Shown: positions 25,640-34,750, numbered from the stretch's first letter. The stretch is DNA of 39,157 bases from Methylobacterium thuringiense (GCF_022179645.1 NZ_BPRA01000030.1:1-39157), one strand, 5' to 3'. Translations and numbers: made by a program. Notes: a model not told the origin generated them from the letters alone.

Positions 25640-26089
25640 TCAGATCCGGGCCTGAAGCGCCTCGCGGACCGTGACGGCCAGCACACCGTCCTGGGCGCCC
25701 GGCGGGATCACCAGGGCATCCGGCACGCGGTCCGTGATGTCGGCATCTTCTCTGTCGTTCGCGAAGACGATGCCGAGGTTGGGCCGCAGGGCGCGGGCCT
25801 CGACGGCGAGGCGGGCACAGCGCAGGTCGCCGAGCAGCTCCGCGTCGGTCACGAGCACGTCCATCGGAAGACCGAGCGCCAGGATGGTGAGCGCATCGAC
25901 GGCACAATCGACGGACGTCGCGCTGTAGCCGGCCCGACGGATTTCGGCACTGACTTCGTCACGCCAGTGTTTTCGACGGCCTGCTACGAGAACCTGAATT
26001 CCGTAACAGCCGCCCTGTACGTCGCACTCGTCCGAGCCCGATGCCGCGGGCCGGAAGTCTTCAGCGCGCTTCGAAGCCGAGCCATTCAT
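25640..26089 (-). CDS. Degenerate receiver-domain protein
   Basis: About 149 residues with the alternating beta-alpha pattern of a REC domain: YGIQVLVAGRRK (strand 1), AGYSATSVDCAVDAL, MDVLVTDAELLG (the Asp position), LGIVFANDRE and a C-terminal helix VLAVTVREAL. The acidic pair after strand 1 is replaced by AGRRK, and the conserved Lys after strand 5 is replaced by IPPG, so canonical phosphorylation is doubtful. The start at 26089 is preceded by GGGACGG; an ATG at 26137 without a ribosome-binding site would add 16 residues. No kinase or output gene is adjacent. Confidence 0.65.
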   Translation of the reverse strand: MNGSASKRAEDFRPAASGSDECDVQGGCYGIQVLVAGRRKHWRDEVSAEIRRAGYSATSVDCAVDALTILALGLPMDVLVTDAELLGDLRCARLAVEARALRPNLGIVFANDREDADITDRVPDALVIPPGAQDGVLAVTVREALQARI

Positions 26090-26330
26090 CGGTCCGTCCC
26101 GTCGGTCTTTTCGTCCGGTCACCGGTTTTGGTTGCATTGCAATACGCTACGCCCCAGGGGCAGATTATTCAAGTTCCAGGCCCGTTCACCCGTCCCTTCT
26201 GCACGGCGTCGCGGGCGGATGCGGCGGCGCAGCAACAAGCCGCCGGGGCGGTTGACGCCCGCAGCGGACCCGGGGCAACACGTCGCGGTCGCGTTTGGTT
26301 TCAGCGGCCCGGAAACTGAGTGGAGAATCG

Positions 26331-27587
26331 ATGGCTTCCGCAACGGCAACGCCCGTCTCGCCGCTGGCACCGAGCACCACCCCGGAGCTTCCCGCCATCG
26401 CCGGAATCCGCCTCGCCACGGCGCAGGCCGGCATCCGCTATGCCGGCCGCACCGACGTGCTCTGGGTCTCGCTCGATGCGGGCACCACGGTTGCCGGCGT
26501 GTTCACCCGCTCGCGCTGCCCGTCGGCAGCCGTCGACTGGTGCCGCGAGGCGCTCGCCGCCGGCAACGGTATGGCCCGCGCCCTCGTGGTGAATTCCGGC
26601 AACGCCAACGCCTTTACCGGTCTGAAAGGTCGCGAGGCCGTCTCGCTCACCGCCGACATCGCCGCGAAGGCCGCCCCCTGCGCGCGCGAGGCGGTGCTCA
26701 TCGCCTCCACCGGCGTGATCGGCGAGCCCCTCGATGCCCGCAAGTTCGAGGGTGTGCTCGCGGATTGTGCGAGCCGCGCCGACGACGGCCCGCGCGCCTG
26801 GGAGGCGGCGGCTCGTGCCATCATGACCACCGACACGTTTCCGAAGCTCGCCACCCGCAAAGCCGAGATCGACGGCCGCACGGTGACGATCAACGGCATG
26901 GCCAAGGGCGCCGGCATGATCGCGCCCGACATGGCGACGATGCTGTCCTTCGTGTTCACCGACGCGGCGCTGCCGCAGGCCTTGCTGAGCGAGTTGCTGA
27001 CGGCCGGGACCAACAAGAGCTTCAACTGCGTCACCATCGATGGCGACACCTCGACCTCGGATACGCTGCTGCTGTTCGCGACGGGCAAGGCCGGCAACGC
27101 CGCCATCGACCGCGCCGACGATCCGCGGCTCGCCGGTTTTCGCGCCGCCCTCGACGACCTGTTGATCGATCTGGCTCAGCTCGTCGCCCGGGACGGGGAG
27201 GGTGCCCGCAAGCTCGTGACCGTCGAGGTCGAGGGCGCGGAGAGCGACGCCTCGGCCCATCGCATCGCCATGTCGATCGCCAACTCTCCCTTGGTGAAGA
27301 CGGCGATCGCCGGCGAAGACGCGAACTGGGGCCGCGTGGTCATGGCGGTGGGCAAGGCCGGCGAGCCGGCCGATCGCGACCTCCTGACGATCTCGTTCGG
27401 CGACGTGCGTGTCGCCCACCATGGCGCGCGTGATCCCGATTACAGCGAAGAGGCTGCGAGCGCCGTGATGCGCGCGCCGGAGATCACGCTGAAGGTCGAG
27501 ATCGGCCTCGGACAGGGCAGGGCGCGGATCTGGACCTGCGACCTGACCAAGGAATACGTCGCCATCAACGGGGACTACCGCTCGTGA
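26331..27587 (+). CDS. argJ: Bifunctional glutamate N-acetyltransferase/amino-acid acetyltransferase ArgJ
   Basis: A 418-residue ArgJ. It transfers the acetyl group from N-acetylornithine to glutamate in the cyclic arginine pathway. The self-cleavage site is in [14 protein letters not shown], where Thr203 becomes the N-terminal nucleophile of the beta chain. [11 protein letters not shown] and [14 protein letters not shown] are also conserved. The ATG at 26331 has GGAG 9 nt upstream. It is the first gene of a three-gene operon joined by two GTGA overlaps to the SIMPL and mutT genes, an arrangement often seen in Rhizobiales. Confidence 0.95.
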   Translation: MASATATPVSPLAPSTTPELPAIAGIRLATAQAGIRYAGRTDVLWVSLDAGTTVAGVFTRSRCPSAAVDWCREALAAGNGMARALVVNSGNANAFTGLKGREAVSLTADIAAKAAPCAREAVLIASTGVIGEPLDARKFEGVLADCASRADDGPRAWEAAARAIMTTDTFPKLATRKAEIDGRTVTINGMAKGAGMIAPDMATMLSFVFTDAALPQALLSELLTAGTNKSFNCVTIDGDTSTSDTLLLFATGKAGNAAIDRADDPRLAGFRAALDDLLIDLAQLVARDGEGARKLVTVEVEGAESDASAHRIAMSIANSPLVKTAIAGEDANWGRVVMAVGKAGEPADRDLLTISFGDVRVAHHGARDPDYSEEAASAVMRAPEITLKVEIGLGQGRARIWTCDLTKEYVAINGDYRS

Positions 27588-28312
27588 AGCCGTACGCCGT
27601 CGCCTTCACCGGTCTGCTCGGCCTCGCGCTCTGTGTGCCCGCCTTCGCTGGCGACGACGACACGGGCGGCCGGATCAGCGTGATCGGCCGGGCGCAGATC
27701 GAGACGCCGCCGGACTTCGCGGCGGTCGAGATCGGGGTGCAAGCGAAGGGCGCGACGCCCGCCGCCGCCCTCGACGCGGCGAGCAACGCGGCGCGCGGCA
27801 TCATTGCGACCGCGAAGGAGATCGGCGTGCCGGAGGCCGATATCGGCACCTCCTCGGTGACGCTGCAGCCTGTGACCCGCCAGATCCGCGGGTCCGACGG
27901 TACGATGACGGAGAAAGCAGACGGCTATGCCGCCTCGAATAGCGTCGTCGTGCGCCTCGGCGATATGCCCAAGCTCGGCGAGCTGATGCGCAGGGCGCTC
28001 GATGCCGGCTCGAACCGCATCCACGGCGTCAGCTTCGGCTTGCGTAATCCGGCTTCCGTGCAATCCTCCGTGCAGGTCGCCGCGATGAAGGATGCGCGCG
28101 CACAAGCCGAGCGGCTTGCGGAGGCTGCCGGCGTGACGGTCGGTCCGGCCCTGTCGATCGTCTCGCCACCACGCACCGAAGCGTCGCGCCCGATGCCCTA
28201 TGCAGCGATGGCGAAGTCGGCCGCGCCGCGCGGCCGGAACGCGGTTCCGGTCGAGGCCGGCACCATCGAGACCAGCGCCGAAGTCGAGGCGGTTTTCGCG
28301 ATCAAGCCGTGA
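27584..28312 (+). CDS. SIMPL-domain (DUF541) exported protein
   Basis: A 242-residue periplasmic protein with a signal peptide ([21 protein letters not shown]) and a SIMPL domain: [22 protein letters not shown], then [28 protein letters not shown] and [22 protein letters not shown]. Family members (for example BP26 of Brucella) are outer-membrane-associated or periplasmic proteins of unclear function, sometimes linked to oxidative stress. It starts with GTG overlapping the argJ stop (27584-27587) and ends in the same way on mutT. Confidence 0.88.
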   Translation: MKPYAVAFTGLLGLALCVPAFAGDDDTGGRISVIGRAQIETPPDFAAVEIGVQAKGATPAAALDAASNAARGIIATAKEIGVPEADIGTSSVTLQPVTRQIRGSDGTMTEKADGYAASNSVVVRLGDMPKLGELMRRALDAGSNRIHGVSFGLRNPASVQSSVQVAAMKDARAQAERLAEAAGVTVGPALSIVSPPRTEASRPMPYAAMAKSAAPRGRNAVPVEAGTIETSAEVEAVFAIKP

Positions 28313-28731
28313 CTGACCCGACGCCGATGCGCCTGCTCCTCGTCGTCGCGGTCGCCCTGGTCGACACCGATGGCCGCGTGCTGCTGGCGCAGCGCCCGCC
28401 CGGCAAGCAGCTCGCCGGCCTCTGGGAGTTTCCCGGCGGCAAGGTCGAGCCCGGCGAGCGGCCCGAGGAGACGCTGATCCGCGAACTCGCGGAAGAGCTC
28501 GGGATCACGGTCGAGGAGCCGTGCCTCGCCCCGCTGACCTTCGCGAGCCACGCCTATCCCGACTTCCACCTGCTGATGCCGCTCTACATCTGCCGCCGCT
28601 GGCAGGGCACGCCGCGATCGATGGAGGGGCAGGCGCTGAAGTGGGTTCGCCCCGGCGCGCTCCGGGAGATGCCGATGCCGCCGGCCGATGCGCCGCTCAT
28701 CCCGTTTCTGGTCGACCTGCTCGGGCCCTGA
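28309..28731 (+). CDS. mutT: 8-oxo-dGTP diphosphatase MutT (Nudix)
   Basis: A 140-residue Nudix hydrolase. The Nudix box is complete: Gly44-x5-Glu50-x7-Arg58-Glu59-x2-Glu62-Glu63-x-Gly65. The preceding LLAQRPPGKQLAGLWEFPGG and the downstream ALKWVRPGALREMPMPPAD are typical of MutT. It removes oxidised dGTP from the nucleotide pool. The GTG start overlaps the TGA of the SIMPL gene (28309-28312). It is the last gene of the argJ operon. Confidence 0.93.
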   Translation: MTDPTPMRLLLVVAVALVDTDGRVLLAQRPPGKQLAGLWEFPGGKVEPGERPEETLIRELAEELGITVEEPCLAPLTFASHAYPDFHLLMPLYICRRWQGTPRSMEGQALKWVRPGALREMPMPPADAPLIPFLVDLLGP

Positions 28732-28804
28732 CGGCGCGTTGCGGCCCCTGGTCTCCACGGCCTCGGCCTCAACGTCGGCTGGGTATCGCTCCGGCGACCG
28801 TCCC

Positions 28805-29080
28805 ATGAACAAGCACTGCCGGTCCTGGTCCGAGGTCGCGCAGAGCGTCGCGCCGAACGGCGTCCGCAAGCGCGAGATGGCAGGCACGGCGGTCAGCCTC
28901 GTCCAGGTTGTGAGCCCCGCAGGCGACGATACACAGCCACGGCTTCGATCAGTTCGTGCAGGTGCTCTCCGGCTCCGGCACGCGGGAGACCTGCAGCCCG
29001 ATCATGCGGCCTGTCAGGCGACCCTCCGGAAAGCCCACCGGCACAAGTCCGGTTTCTGGGCGTACATCGACGACGTCTGA
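28805..29080 (+). pseudogene. Frameshifted cupin-domain gene remnant
   Basis: The frame from ATG 28805 reads MNKHCRSWSEVAQSVAPNGV and then MAGTAVSLVQVVSPAG, a cupin-like N-terminus. Near 28921 the cupin signal moves to another frame, which continues TIHSHGFDQFVQVLSGSGT, with the metal-binding HxH and barrel strand. A +1 or -2 indel would join them. After about 28980 neither frame looks like the second cupin motif, so the end is probably lost. The original frame stops at 29080. Most likely a decayed cupin, not a functional protein. Confidence 0.55.
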
Positions 29081-29084
29081 GCCC

Positions 29085-29450
29085 TCAGGCAGGCATCTCT
29101 TCGATCGCGTCGACCTTGTCCGGATAGAATGCGAGGTGGTCCTTGATCGCCGCGACGGCCGGGAAGGGCGCCTCGTAGCTCCAGACCGCCGCCGCCTTCG
29201 TCGTGCCGTCGATCGTGAGGTCGTAGTAGCTCGCATCGCCCTTGTAGGGGCAGTGCGTCGAGCGCGGGTTCTGGGCGAACAGCTCCCAGTTCGCGTCCCC
29301 GCGCGGGATGTAGAGGACGGCCGGATAGCTCGCCTCCTTCAACGCCAGCGCGTGCGTGCTGTCGGCAACGACGGTGCTGCCGACGACGACGCGCACGCGC
29401 TTCGGATGCGCGGTGATGGTGATCGGGTGGTCCGGGCCGGGCTGTCTCAT
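29085..29450 (-). CDS. DUF427 protein
   Basis: A 121-residue single-domain DUF427 protein. Recognisable parts are ITAHPKRVRVVVGSTVVADS, YIPRGDANWELF, STHCPYKGDASYYDL and AVWSYEAPFPAVAAIKDHLAFY. The family is widespread, and no biochemical role is firmly established that I know of. The ATG overlaps the stop of the upstream methyltransferase as ATGA (29447-29450), so the two are translationally coupled. Confidence 0.9.
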   Translation of the reverse strand: MRQPGPDHPITITAHPKRVRVVVGSTVVADSTHALALKEASYPAVLYIPRGDANWELFAQNPRSTHCPYKGDASYYDLTIDGTTKAAAVWSYEAPFPAVAAIKDHLAFYPDKVDAIEEMPA

Positions 29451-30349
29451 CGCGGGTTTCCTTCTCGACCGCTCACCACATGCTCCGGGGTTCCCAGGGC
29501 ATCGGCGAGACGGCTCTTGGCGCTGCCGGGTTTGAGCGGCTTCTGCTGACTCTCGTGCGGGGTCCAGCCGGACAGCCAGATCATTTCGAAGGTGGCGCGG
29601 AGCCGCCCGTCGTGGTCGGAAAAGCGCTCGGCATAGATCTCTGCCATGCGCAGCAGCGTCGCGCGGCGCAAGGGCGTGCGGCGGCGCTCGGTGAGCGCGT
29701 TGGTCAGGCCCATGGCGCGCAGATCCCGCGTCAGCGCGAAGGGATCGGCATAACGAACCGTCACACGCTCGGAATCGGTGACCGGCAGGCTGAAGCCGGC
29801 GCGCTGTAGGAGGCCGCCGAGATCGCGCACCTCCGCGAAGGGTGCCACGCGCGGGCTGATGCCGCCCTCCATCTCGCTTTCGGCGTGCTGAAAGGCCTGC
29901 CGCAGCTCCGTCAGCGTCGCCCCGCCGAGCAGGCAGCCTATGAAGAGGCCGTCAGGCTTGAGCGCGCGGCGCAGTTGCACCAGCGTGCCTGGCAGGTCGT
30001 TGACCGCATGCAGCGCCAGTAGCGACACCGCGAGATCGAATTCGGGGACGTTTCCGAAGGGCAGGGCTTCCGGATCGCCGACGAGGCAAAGCGGCTCGCC
30101 CGGTTCGGGTACGGGGGATAGGCGTACGACCGCGTCGGTGCGGCCACTTCCGCGCAGCCATCGCGTGGCTGCCGGGATCGGAGTGGCGAGGTCGAGTGCC
30201 AGGGGAAATCGGCGCAGCACTGTCCCGAGCCGCTCATCGACATCGTCGATCGCGCGCGCCATCAAGAAGTCGGCATAGCCATCGCGCCGCGCCCGGGAGA
30301 GGCGCTGCCGAAGCAGAGCTGGGTCGAACAGGGGCGTGGGCTGGTTCAT
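29447..30349 (-). CDS. NDUFAF5-like SAM-dependent methyltransferase
   Basis: A 300-residue class I methyltransferase-fold protein. It begins PTPLFDPALLRQRLSRAR with DFLMARAIDDVDERLGTV, the N-terminal pattern of bacterial relatives of mitochondrial NDUFAF5, a complex I assembly factor that hydroxylates an arginine. DLAVSLLALHAVNDLPG and ALKPDGLFIGCLLGG are the SAM-fold strands. The usual glycine-rich SAM loop is weak, in line with the NDUFAF5 group. The ATG at 30349 is preferred to 30403 because the conserved region begins there. It is coupled to the DUF427 gene and lies near comF, as in related genomes. Confidence 0.8.
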   Translation of the reverse strand: MNQPTPLFDPALLRQRLSRARRDGYADFLMARAIDDVDERLGTVLRRFPLALDLATPIPAATRWLRGSGRTDAVVRLSPVPEPGEPLCLVGDPEALPFGNVPEFDLAVSLLALHAVNDLPGTLVQLRRALKPDGLFIGCLLGGATLTELRQAFQHAESEMEGGISPRVAPFAEVRDLGGLLQRAGFSLPVTDSERVTVRYADPFALTRDLRAMGLTNALTERRRTPLRRATLLRMAEIYAERFSDHDGRLRATFEMIWLSGWTPHESQQKPLKPGSAKSRLADALGTPEHVVSGREGNPR

Positions 30350-30486
30350 CGTCCGCCGGAGATGGGGCAGCTCTTGCTTCGCCGCCAGGGTGAGCCGCAT
30401 CATCCGGCCCCGCTCATGGATGCCCGAGACCGGAACCGAAACCGGCGGTCGCCGTTGCTGATCCGCCTCAGGGCCAGGAGAGTTCC

Positions 30487-30702
30487 ATGAAACGCATTCT
30501 CACCGTCGCAACGCTCGCCCTCGCGGTCATCGGGCTCAGCGTCACGGCCGAAGCCAAGGGCTGCATCAAGGGCGCGATCGTCGGCGGCCTCGCCGGGCAC
30601 GCCGCCGGACATGGCGTGATCGGCGCGGCCGGCGGCTGCATGGTCGGGCGTCACTACGCCAACAAGAAGGACAAGGCGCAGCAGCAGCAGCCCTCGCGCT
30701 GA
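30487..30702 (+). CDS. Small exported glycine-zipper protein
   Basis: A 71-residue protein with a signal peptide (KRILTVATLALAVIGLSVTAEA) and a short mature part containing a glycine-zipper segment GAIVGGLAGHAAGHGVIGAAGG and a Gln-rich end. Such proteins often associate with the outer membrane. The ATG follows AGGAGAG with good spacing. Its TGA at 30700-30702 overlaps a CTG that may start comF. Confidence 0.75.
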   Translation: MKRILTVATLALAVIGLSVTAEAKGCIKGAIVGGLAGHAAGHGVIGAAGGCMVGRHYANKKDKAQQQQPSR

Positions 30703-31457
30703 CCTTCGGTCTGCCTTCCGGCGGCCTTCGCGCGGCGCTCGGTGCCGCGCTCGGGCTGGTCTATCCACCGACCTGTATCGGATGCGGCTCGGCGACGGCC
30801 GAGCCGCATGCCCTTTGCCCAGCCTGCTGGTCGGGTCTGCGCCTGATCGAACGGCCGTTCTGCGAGCGGCTCGGCACGCCCTTCGCCGTCGACCTCGGTG
30901 TCGGGTCGCTTCTCAGCCCACGCGCCATCGCCGAGCCGCCGGTGTTCCAGCGCGCCCGTGCCGTCGCGCTGTACGACGGCACCGCGCGCGACCTCGTCCA
31001 TCGCCTGAAATACGGGGACCGGCTCGATCTCGGCCGGGCCATGGCGCGGATGATGACATCCGCCGGAGCCGAGTTGATCGCCGAGGCCGACCTGTTGGTG
31101 CCGGTGCCGCTCCATGCCTTCCGGCTTTGGCGCCGCCGCTTCAATCAGGCTGCGCTCCTCGCTCGCAGCGTGGCGCGGATGTCCGGCATCCCCTGCGACA
31201 CCCGCTCACTCGTCCGTGTGAAACGCACCCGGCCGCAGGTCGGGCTGACGCGTGCTCAGCGAGCCGAGAACCTGCAGGGCGCGTTCCGTGTGCCAGCGGC
31301 AGCAAAGCCCCGCCTCGCGGGGAGGCGCGTTTTGCTGATCGACGACGTCACGACCACCGGCGCCACCGGCAATGCCGCCTCGCGCGCCCTTCTGCGGGGC
31401 GGAGCCAGGCAGGTCGACCTTCTGACCTTCGCGACGGTCTCGGCGGGAACGGACTGA
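30699..31457 (+). CDS. comF: ComF-family phosphoribosyltransferase-like protein, start unusual
   Basis: From CTG 30699 this would be 252 residues, the normal ComF length. A zinc ribbon (Cys26, Cys29, Cys40, Cys43) precedes FQRARAVALYDGTARDLVHRLKYGD, LLVPVPLHAFRLWRRRFNQA and the PRPP loop VLLIDDVTTTGATG. ComFC proteins serve in DNA uptake or a related nucleotide process. No in-frame ATG, GTG or TTG exists between the TGA at 30459 and the GTG at 30942, which would delete the ribbon. The zinc ribbon shows that translation begins upstream, most simply at CTG 30699 or 30711, unless a base is wrong. The CTG overlaps the previous stop as CTGA. Confidence 0.75.
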   Translation: MTFGLPSGGLRAALGAALGLVYPPTCIGCGSATAEPHALCPACWSGLRLIERPFCERLGTPFAVDLGVGSLLSPRAIAEPPVFQRARAVALYDGTARDLVHRLKYGDRLDLGRAMARMMTSAGAELIAEADLLVPVPLHAFRLWRRRFNQAALLARSVARMSGIPCDTRSLVRVKRTRPQVGLTRAQRAENLQGAFRVPAAAKPRLAGRRVLLIDDVTTTGATGNAASRALLRGGARQVDLLTFATVSAGTD

Positions 31458-31472
31458 CGCCCGAAACGAAAA

Positions 31473-31492
31473 CGGGGGCCGCGAGGCCCCCG
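31473..31492 (-). terminator. Terminator of the MFS transporter gene
   Basis: The perfect stem CGGGGGCC-GCGA-GGCCCCCG, read on the minus strand, is followed by TTTTCGTTTC. It lies 24 nt past the transporter stop and 15 nt past the comF stop, so it can act for both. Confidence 0.85.
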
Positions 31493-31515
31493 TCGATCGG
31501 TCGATGCTGTTCGGC

Positions 31516-32772
31516 TTACGCCGCCATCGGCTCCAGCCGTCCCGCGGCCTGGAGTTGCTCCGGGGTCGGGTCGATGACCTTGCCACGTGGGCCGACCCAG
31601 CTGCCGACCCACTTCTTCTGCCAAAGGAACAGGCAGCCGAGAACCACCGCCGCGAATACCGCGTAGATGACGAAGCCGGTCGCGAAGGCACCCGTGTACT
31701 GCTTCGAGATGCCCATCACGTTCGGAAGGATCGCGCCGCCGAGTGCTCCGATCTCGCCGATCATCGAGCCAGACACGGCGGTGTTGGTCGGGTAGCGCAG
31801 GGGCACGAGCTGGAACAGAGCGCCGTTTCCGGCTCCGAGCGCCGCGAAGCACAGCATGAACAGGATGGTCGTCACGGCAAGCGAAGGCGTCGAGGTCAGC
31901 GCCAGGAACGAGCCGATCGCGGCCAGCAGCACCACCGACAGCACCGCGATGCCGCCGATCCGATCGGCGAAATAGCCGCCGACGATACGGATGCCCGAAC
32001 CCATGAAGGCCGCGAGCATGGTCAGGCGTCCGGCCTCCACCTTCGTCACGGCGAACTGCTCGTAGAAGAAGGTCGGCAGGAAGTTCGACAGGCCGATGAA
32101 GCCGCCGAAGGTGATGACGTAGATCAGCGAGAAGGCCCAGCCGTCCTTCGTGAACAGGCAGGAGATATGCTCCTTGAAGGACTGGTGTTCGGTGTCCGGC
32201 GGCTCCTTGGCGAGGATGATCATCACGATCAGCGGGATCACCATCACGACTCCGGCGAAGCCGTAGACGGCCTGCCAGCCATAGGCCTGGGCGAGCGGCG
32301 GCGCGAACAGCACGGCGAGCACGGTGCCCGAGTTGCCGGCGCCGGCGATGCCCATGGCGAGGCCCTTGTGCTCCGGCGGAAACCAGCCGGAACCGAGGGA
32401 GAGCGCGACGCCGAACGAGGCGCCGGCGATGCCGAGCAGCACGCCCATCGCCAGCACGTCGTTGTAGCTCGACACGAAGAAGAAGCCGTAGGCCATCGCC
32501 AGGATGATGATGCTCATCTCGGTGATCGCCGCGTTCTTACGGCCGATGTACTGAGCGAGCACGCCGAGGGGAAAGCGCATGATCGCGCCGGCCAGGATCG
32601 GCAGAGAGATCATGAAGCCGGTCTGGGCCGGCGAGAGCTTGTAGGTCTCGGTGATGAAAGGGCCCATGGCGCCGTTCAGAACCCAGATCGCGAAGCAGAA
32701 ATCGAAATAGAGGAAGGCGGCGAACAGGGTCGGAGGGTGACCGGATTTCATCACGGTCTTGAAGCTGGCCAT
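31516..32772 (-). CDS. narK: MFS transporter, nitrate/nitrite (NarK/NasA) type
   Basis: A 418-residue major facilitator with about 12 helices. The N-terminus FAAFLYFDFCFAIWVLNGAMG, the paired glycine-rich motifs GIAGASFGVALSLGSGWFPPEHKGLAMGIAGAGNSG (in two adjacent halves) and GSMIGEIGALGG are typical of the nitrate/nitrite porter family. The conserved Arg of helix 2 is within GAIMRFPLG. No nitrate reductase gene is adjacent, so nitrate as substrate is inferred. The ATG at 32772 starts MASFKTVMKSGHPP. The 32773-33141 interval upstream has no gene I can support. Confidence 0.85.
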   Translation of the reverse strand: MASFKTVMKSGHPPTLFAAFLYFDFCFAIWVLNGAMGPFITETYKLSPAQTGFMISLPILAGAIMRFPLGVLAQYIGRKNAAITEMSIIILAMAYGFFFVSSYNDVLAMGVLLGIAGASFGVALSLGSGWFPPEHKGLAMGIAGAGNSGTVLAVLFAPPLAQAYGWQAVYGFAGVVMVIPLIVMIILAKEPPDTEHQSFKEHISCLFTKDGWAFSLIYVITFGGFIGLSNFLPTFFYEQFAVTKVEAGRLTMLAAFMGSGIRIVGGYFADRIGGIAVLSVVLLAAIGSFLALTSTPSLAVTTILFMLCFAALGAGNGALFQLVPLRYPTNTAVSGSMIGEIGALGGAILPNVMGISKQYTGAFATGFVIYAVFAAVVLGCLFLWQKKWVGSWVGPRGKVIDPTPEQLQAAGRLEPMAA

Positions 32773-33141
32773 GGGCGTGCTCGTCTCTCGGCTGTCACGT
32801 GGACTCGGCCCGTCTCCGCGGAGAACGGGCTGCTCATGCGAAGTCCGGCCTCGTCGCCGTCCGCATGCGAGGCGCCGTTGCCCCGCGTGCCACCTCGCCA
32901 ATGGAGGCGGCAGGCGGTTGCAAGGCAGCAACCGTGCCAAGTTATGCCGAGAGTAGGAGATGCTGCAGAAGGAGGGGACGGCCTACGACCAGTCGGGAGA
33001 CCGCAACACCGATCGATCATCCACACGCACGAGGCCGGTCATCGAAAGCGCTGGACCGCCTCGGAAACGGGCATGTCCGATCCAAAGGCAGCCTACGCTT
33101 CAATTTTGTGCGAATGCCGCGCCGCGTGGCGAAATCGCTCT

Positions 33142-33471
33142 CTACGGACAGAGGTTGACCTTCTTCACCACCCACCCCTCGCCGGCCTGCCAGAGCTTGC
33201 GCCGCCCACGAAAGCAGGCCCGCTCCTGCTCGCCGGAGGTCCAGACCCCTGCCGGTTCCTTGGAGGCCGATTTGATCTCGGCGGCCTTGGCCTCGAGAGA
33301 CTCGGTGTCGAGACGTGCGGATTTTGCAGGCGGCACTCCAGGTGCCTTCGCGGTGTGAACGGCTTTCGGTTGCAGGCGTCTGGCGGCCTCCGCCGGAGCC
33401 GCCGGAAGGCAGGCCACCCCGATCGCAAATACGACGAGCGAGCGGAGACGATGACGCGAAAAATCAGGCAC
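33142..33471 (-). CDS. Small secreted basic protein, unknown
   Basis: A 109-residue protein started at GTG 33471, which gives a clean signal peptide (PDFSRHRLRSLVVFAIGVACLPAAPAEA). The mature part is Lys/Ala-rich, then carries ERACFRGRRKLWQ and WVVKKVNLCP, so two cysteines could form a disulfide. No closer Met or Val gives a better leader. Family unknown. The 33472-33795 interval to the divergent L,D-transpeptidase contains no gene, only probable promoters. Confidence 0.6.
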   Translation of the reverse strand: MPDFSRHRLRSLVVFAIGVACLPAAPAEAARRLQPKAVHTAKAPGVPPAKSARLDTESLEAKAAEIKSASKEPAGVWTSGEQERACFRGRRKLWQAGEGWVVKKVNLCP

Positions 33472-33795
33472 GGGAGGCGTTCCCAGGTCGACGGTGTGAC
33501 CATGATCCCATGTCGTCGGGACGCCTGTCTTTTCAATCACCTTCGCCTGTGAGTTGCTGTGTACATCCACACTTTCGCCATATGCTGGTAAAAGAGACAC
33601 GCTGATGCGGCGGCTTTGACTGATTTTGCCGCATATCGGCCATCCGGCGAACGTATGGATAAAGCCCCGCTGTTGCAGCACTGAAACAGGCTTTCTTGCT
33701 ATCAGACGGGTTGAGTTGACGACCGTCCCCGAACTGGGAATGGACGGCCCACGAGGTCCCGGTCGTCGCCGCAATCGATTTCGTCGAGCAATCCG

Positions 33796-34728
33796 ATGTT
33801 CAAACCGACCCAGTCCTCGAACCGCCGCAAGCTTCTCATCGGCGCCGCGTCCAGCCTCGCTCTGATGGGCCTGGCCGGTCCGGGGCTCGCGCAGACGGCC
33901 GGCGGCTACGACGACGCCCGCCTCTACAAGGACCAGAACGGGCAGCTCTATCGCAAGCGCGCCGGGCAGTACGTTCCCTATGGTGGTCCTGTCGTGAACG
34001 GCCGGCCCGTGGAAGATCCGAGCGCCGCTCTCGACGCCGACGAATACGCCCGCCGCCGCGCGGAGCGCTACGGCGAGCCGCCGCCCCAGGGCGCGCCGGC
34101 CGTCGAGGCGCGGCCCGCGCCGAAGCAGGCCGGCTATCCGGTGCCGGAGCGGCCGGTCGACAACGGTCCGGTCGACTACGCCCGTGCCTACGGCCCCGTC
34201 GAGGGCGAGCCTTTCACGGTGCCGCCTATCCCCTACAAGAAGTTCAACCAGACCTTCCTGCGGGCCGAGGTGGATTACCGGACGAACGAGGCTCCCGGCA
34301 CCATCGTCGTCGATCCGCGAGCCCACTTCCTCTACCTCGTCCTGCCGAACGGCCGGGCTCGGCGCTACGGCGTCGGCGTGGGCAAGCAGGGCTTTTCCTG
34401 GTCGGGCGCCGCAACCGTCAACTCGAAGCAGGCCTGGCCGGATTGGTATCCGCCGAAGGAGATGATCGAGCGCCGGCCGGACCTGAAGAGTCAGGTCTCG
34501 AAGCTTCAGAGCGGCGTCGGCGTCCCCGGCGGCTCCGGCAATCCGCTCGGCGCCCGTGCGATGTATCTCTGGCAGAACAACAAGGACACGCTGTTCCGCA
34601 TCCACGGCACCACGGAGCCGCAATCGATCGGGAAGAGCGTGTCGTCCGGCTGCATCCGGATGATCAATCAGGACGCCATCGACCTGTTCAGCCGGGTCGA
34701 GGTCGGCGCCAAGGTCGTGGTGCTGTAG
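33796..34728 (+). CDS. L,D-transpeptidase (YkuD domain), exported
   Basis: A 310-residue periplasmic enzyme. The leader SNRRKLLIGAASSLALMGLAG looks Tat- or Sec-type and ends LAQ. A variable Pro-rich region (30-145) precedes the YkuD domain: GTIVVDPRAHFLYLVLPNGRA, FRIHGT (His270) and SVSSGCIRM (Cys286), the catalytic pair. It forms 3-3 cross-links or attaches proteins to peptidoglycan. The domain is C-terminal and complete. A strong hairpin terminator lies just after the stop. Confidence 0.92.
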   Translation: MFKPTQSSNRRKLLIGAASSLALMGLAGPGLAQTAGGYDDARLYKDQNGQLYRKRAGQYVPYGGPVVNGRPVEDPSAALDADEYARRRAERYGEPPPQGAPAVEARPAPKQAGYPVPERPVDNGPVDYARAYGPVEGEPFTVPPIPYKKFNQTFLRAEVDYRTNEAPGTIVVDPRAHFLYLVLPNGRARRYGVGVGKQGFSWSGAATVNSKQAWPDWYPPKEMIERRPDLKSQVSKLQSGVGVPGGSGNPLGARAMYLWQNNKDTLFRIHGTTEPQSIGKSVSSGCIRMINQDAIDLFSRVEVGAKVVVL

Positions 34729-34750
34729 CTGAAACGCTTTCGGAAAAAGA

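Noticed and set aside
30942-31457. ComF annotated from GTG 30942
   Set aside because: This start would remove the zinc ribbon clearly encoded upstream in the same frame, so it is unlikely to be the true start.
31504-33552. 682-codon plus-strand frame
   Set aside because: It is antisense to the MFS transporter and the small secreted protein; His/Gly/Arg-rich with no domains.
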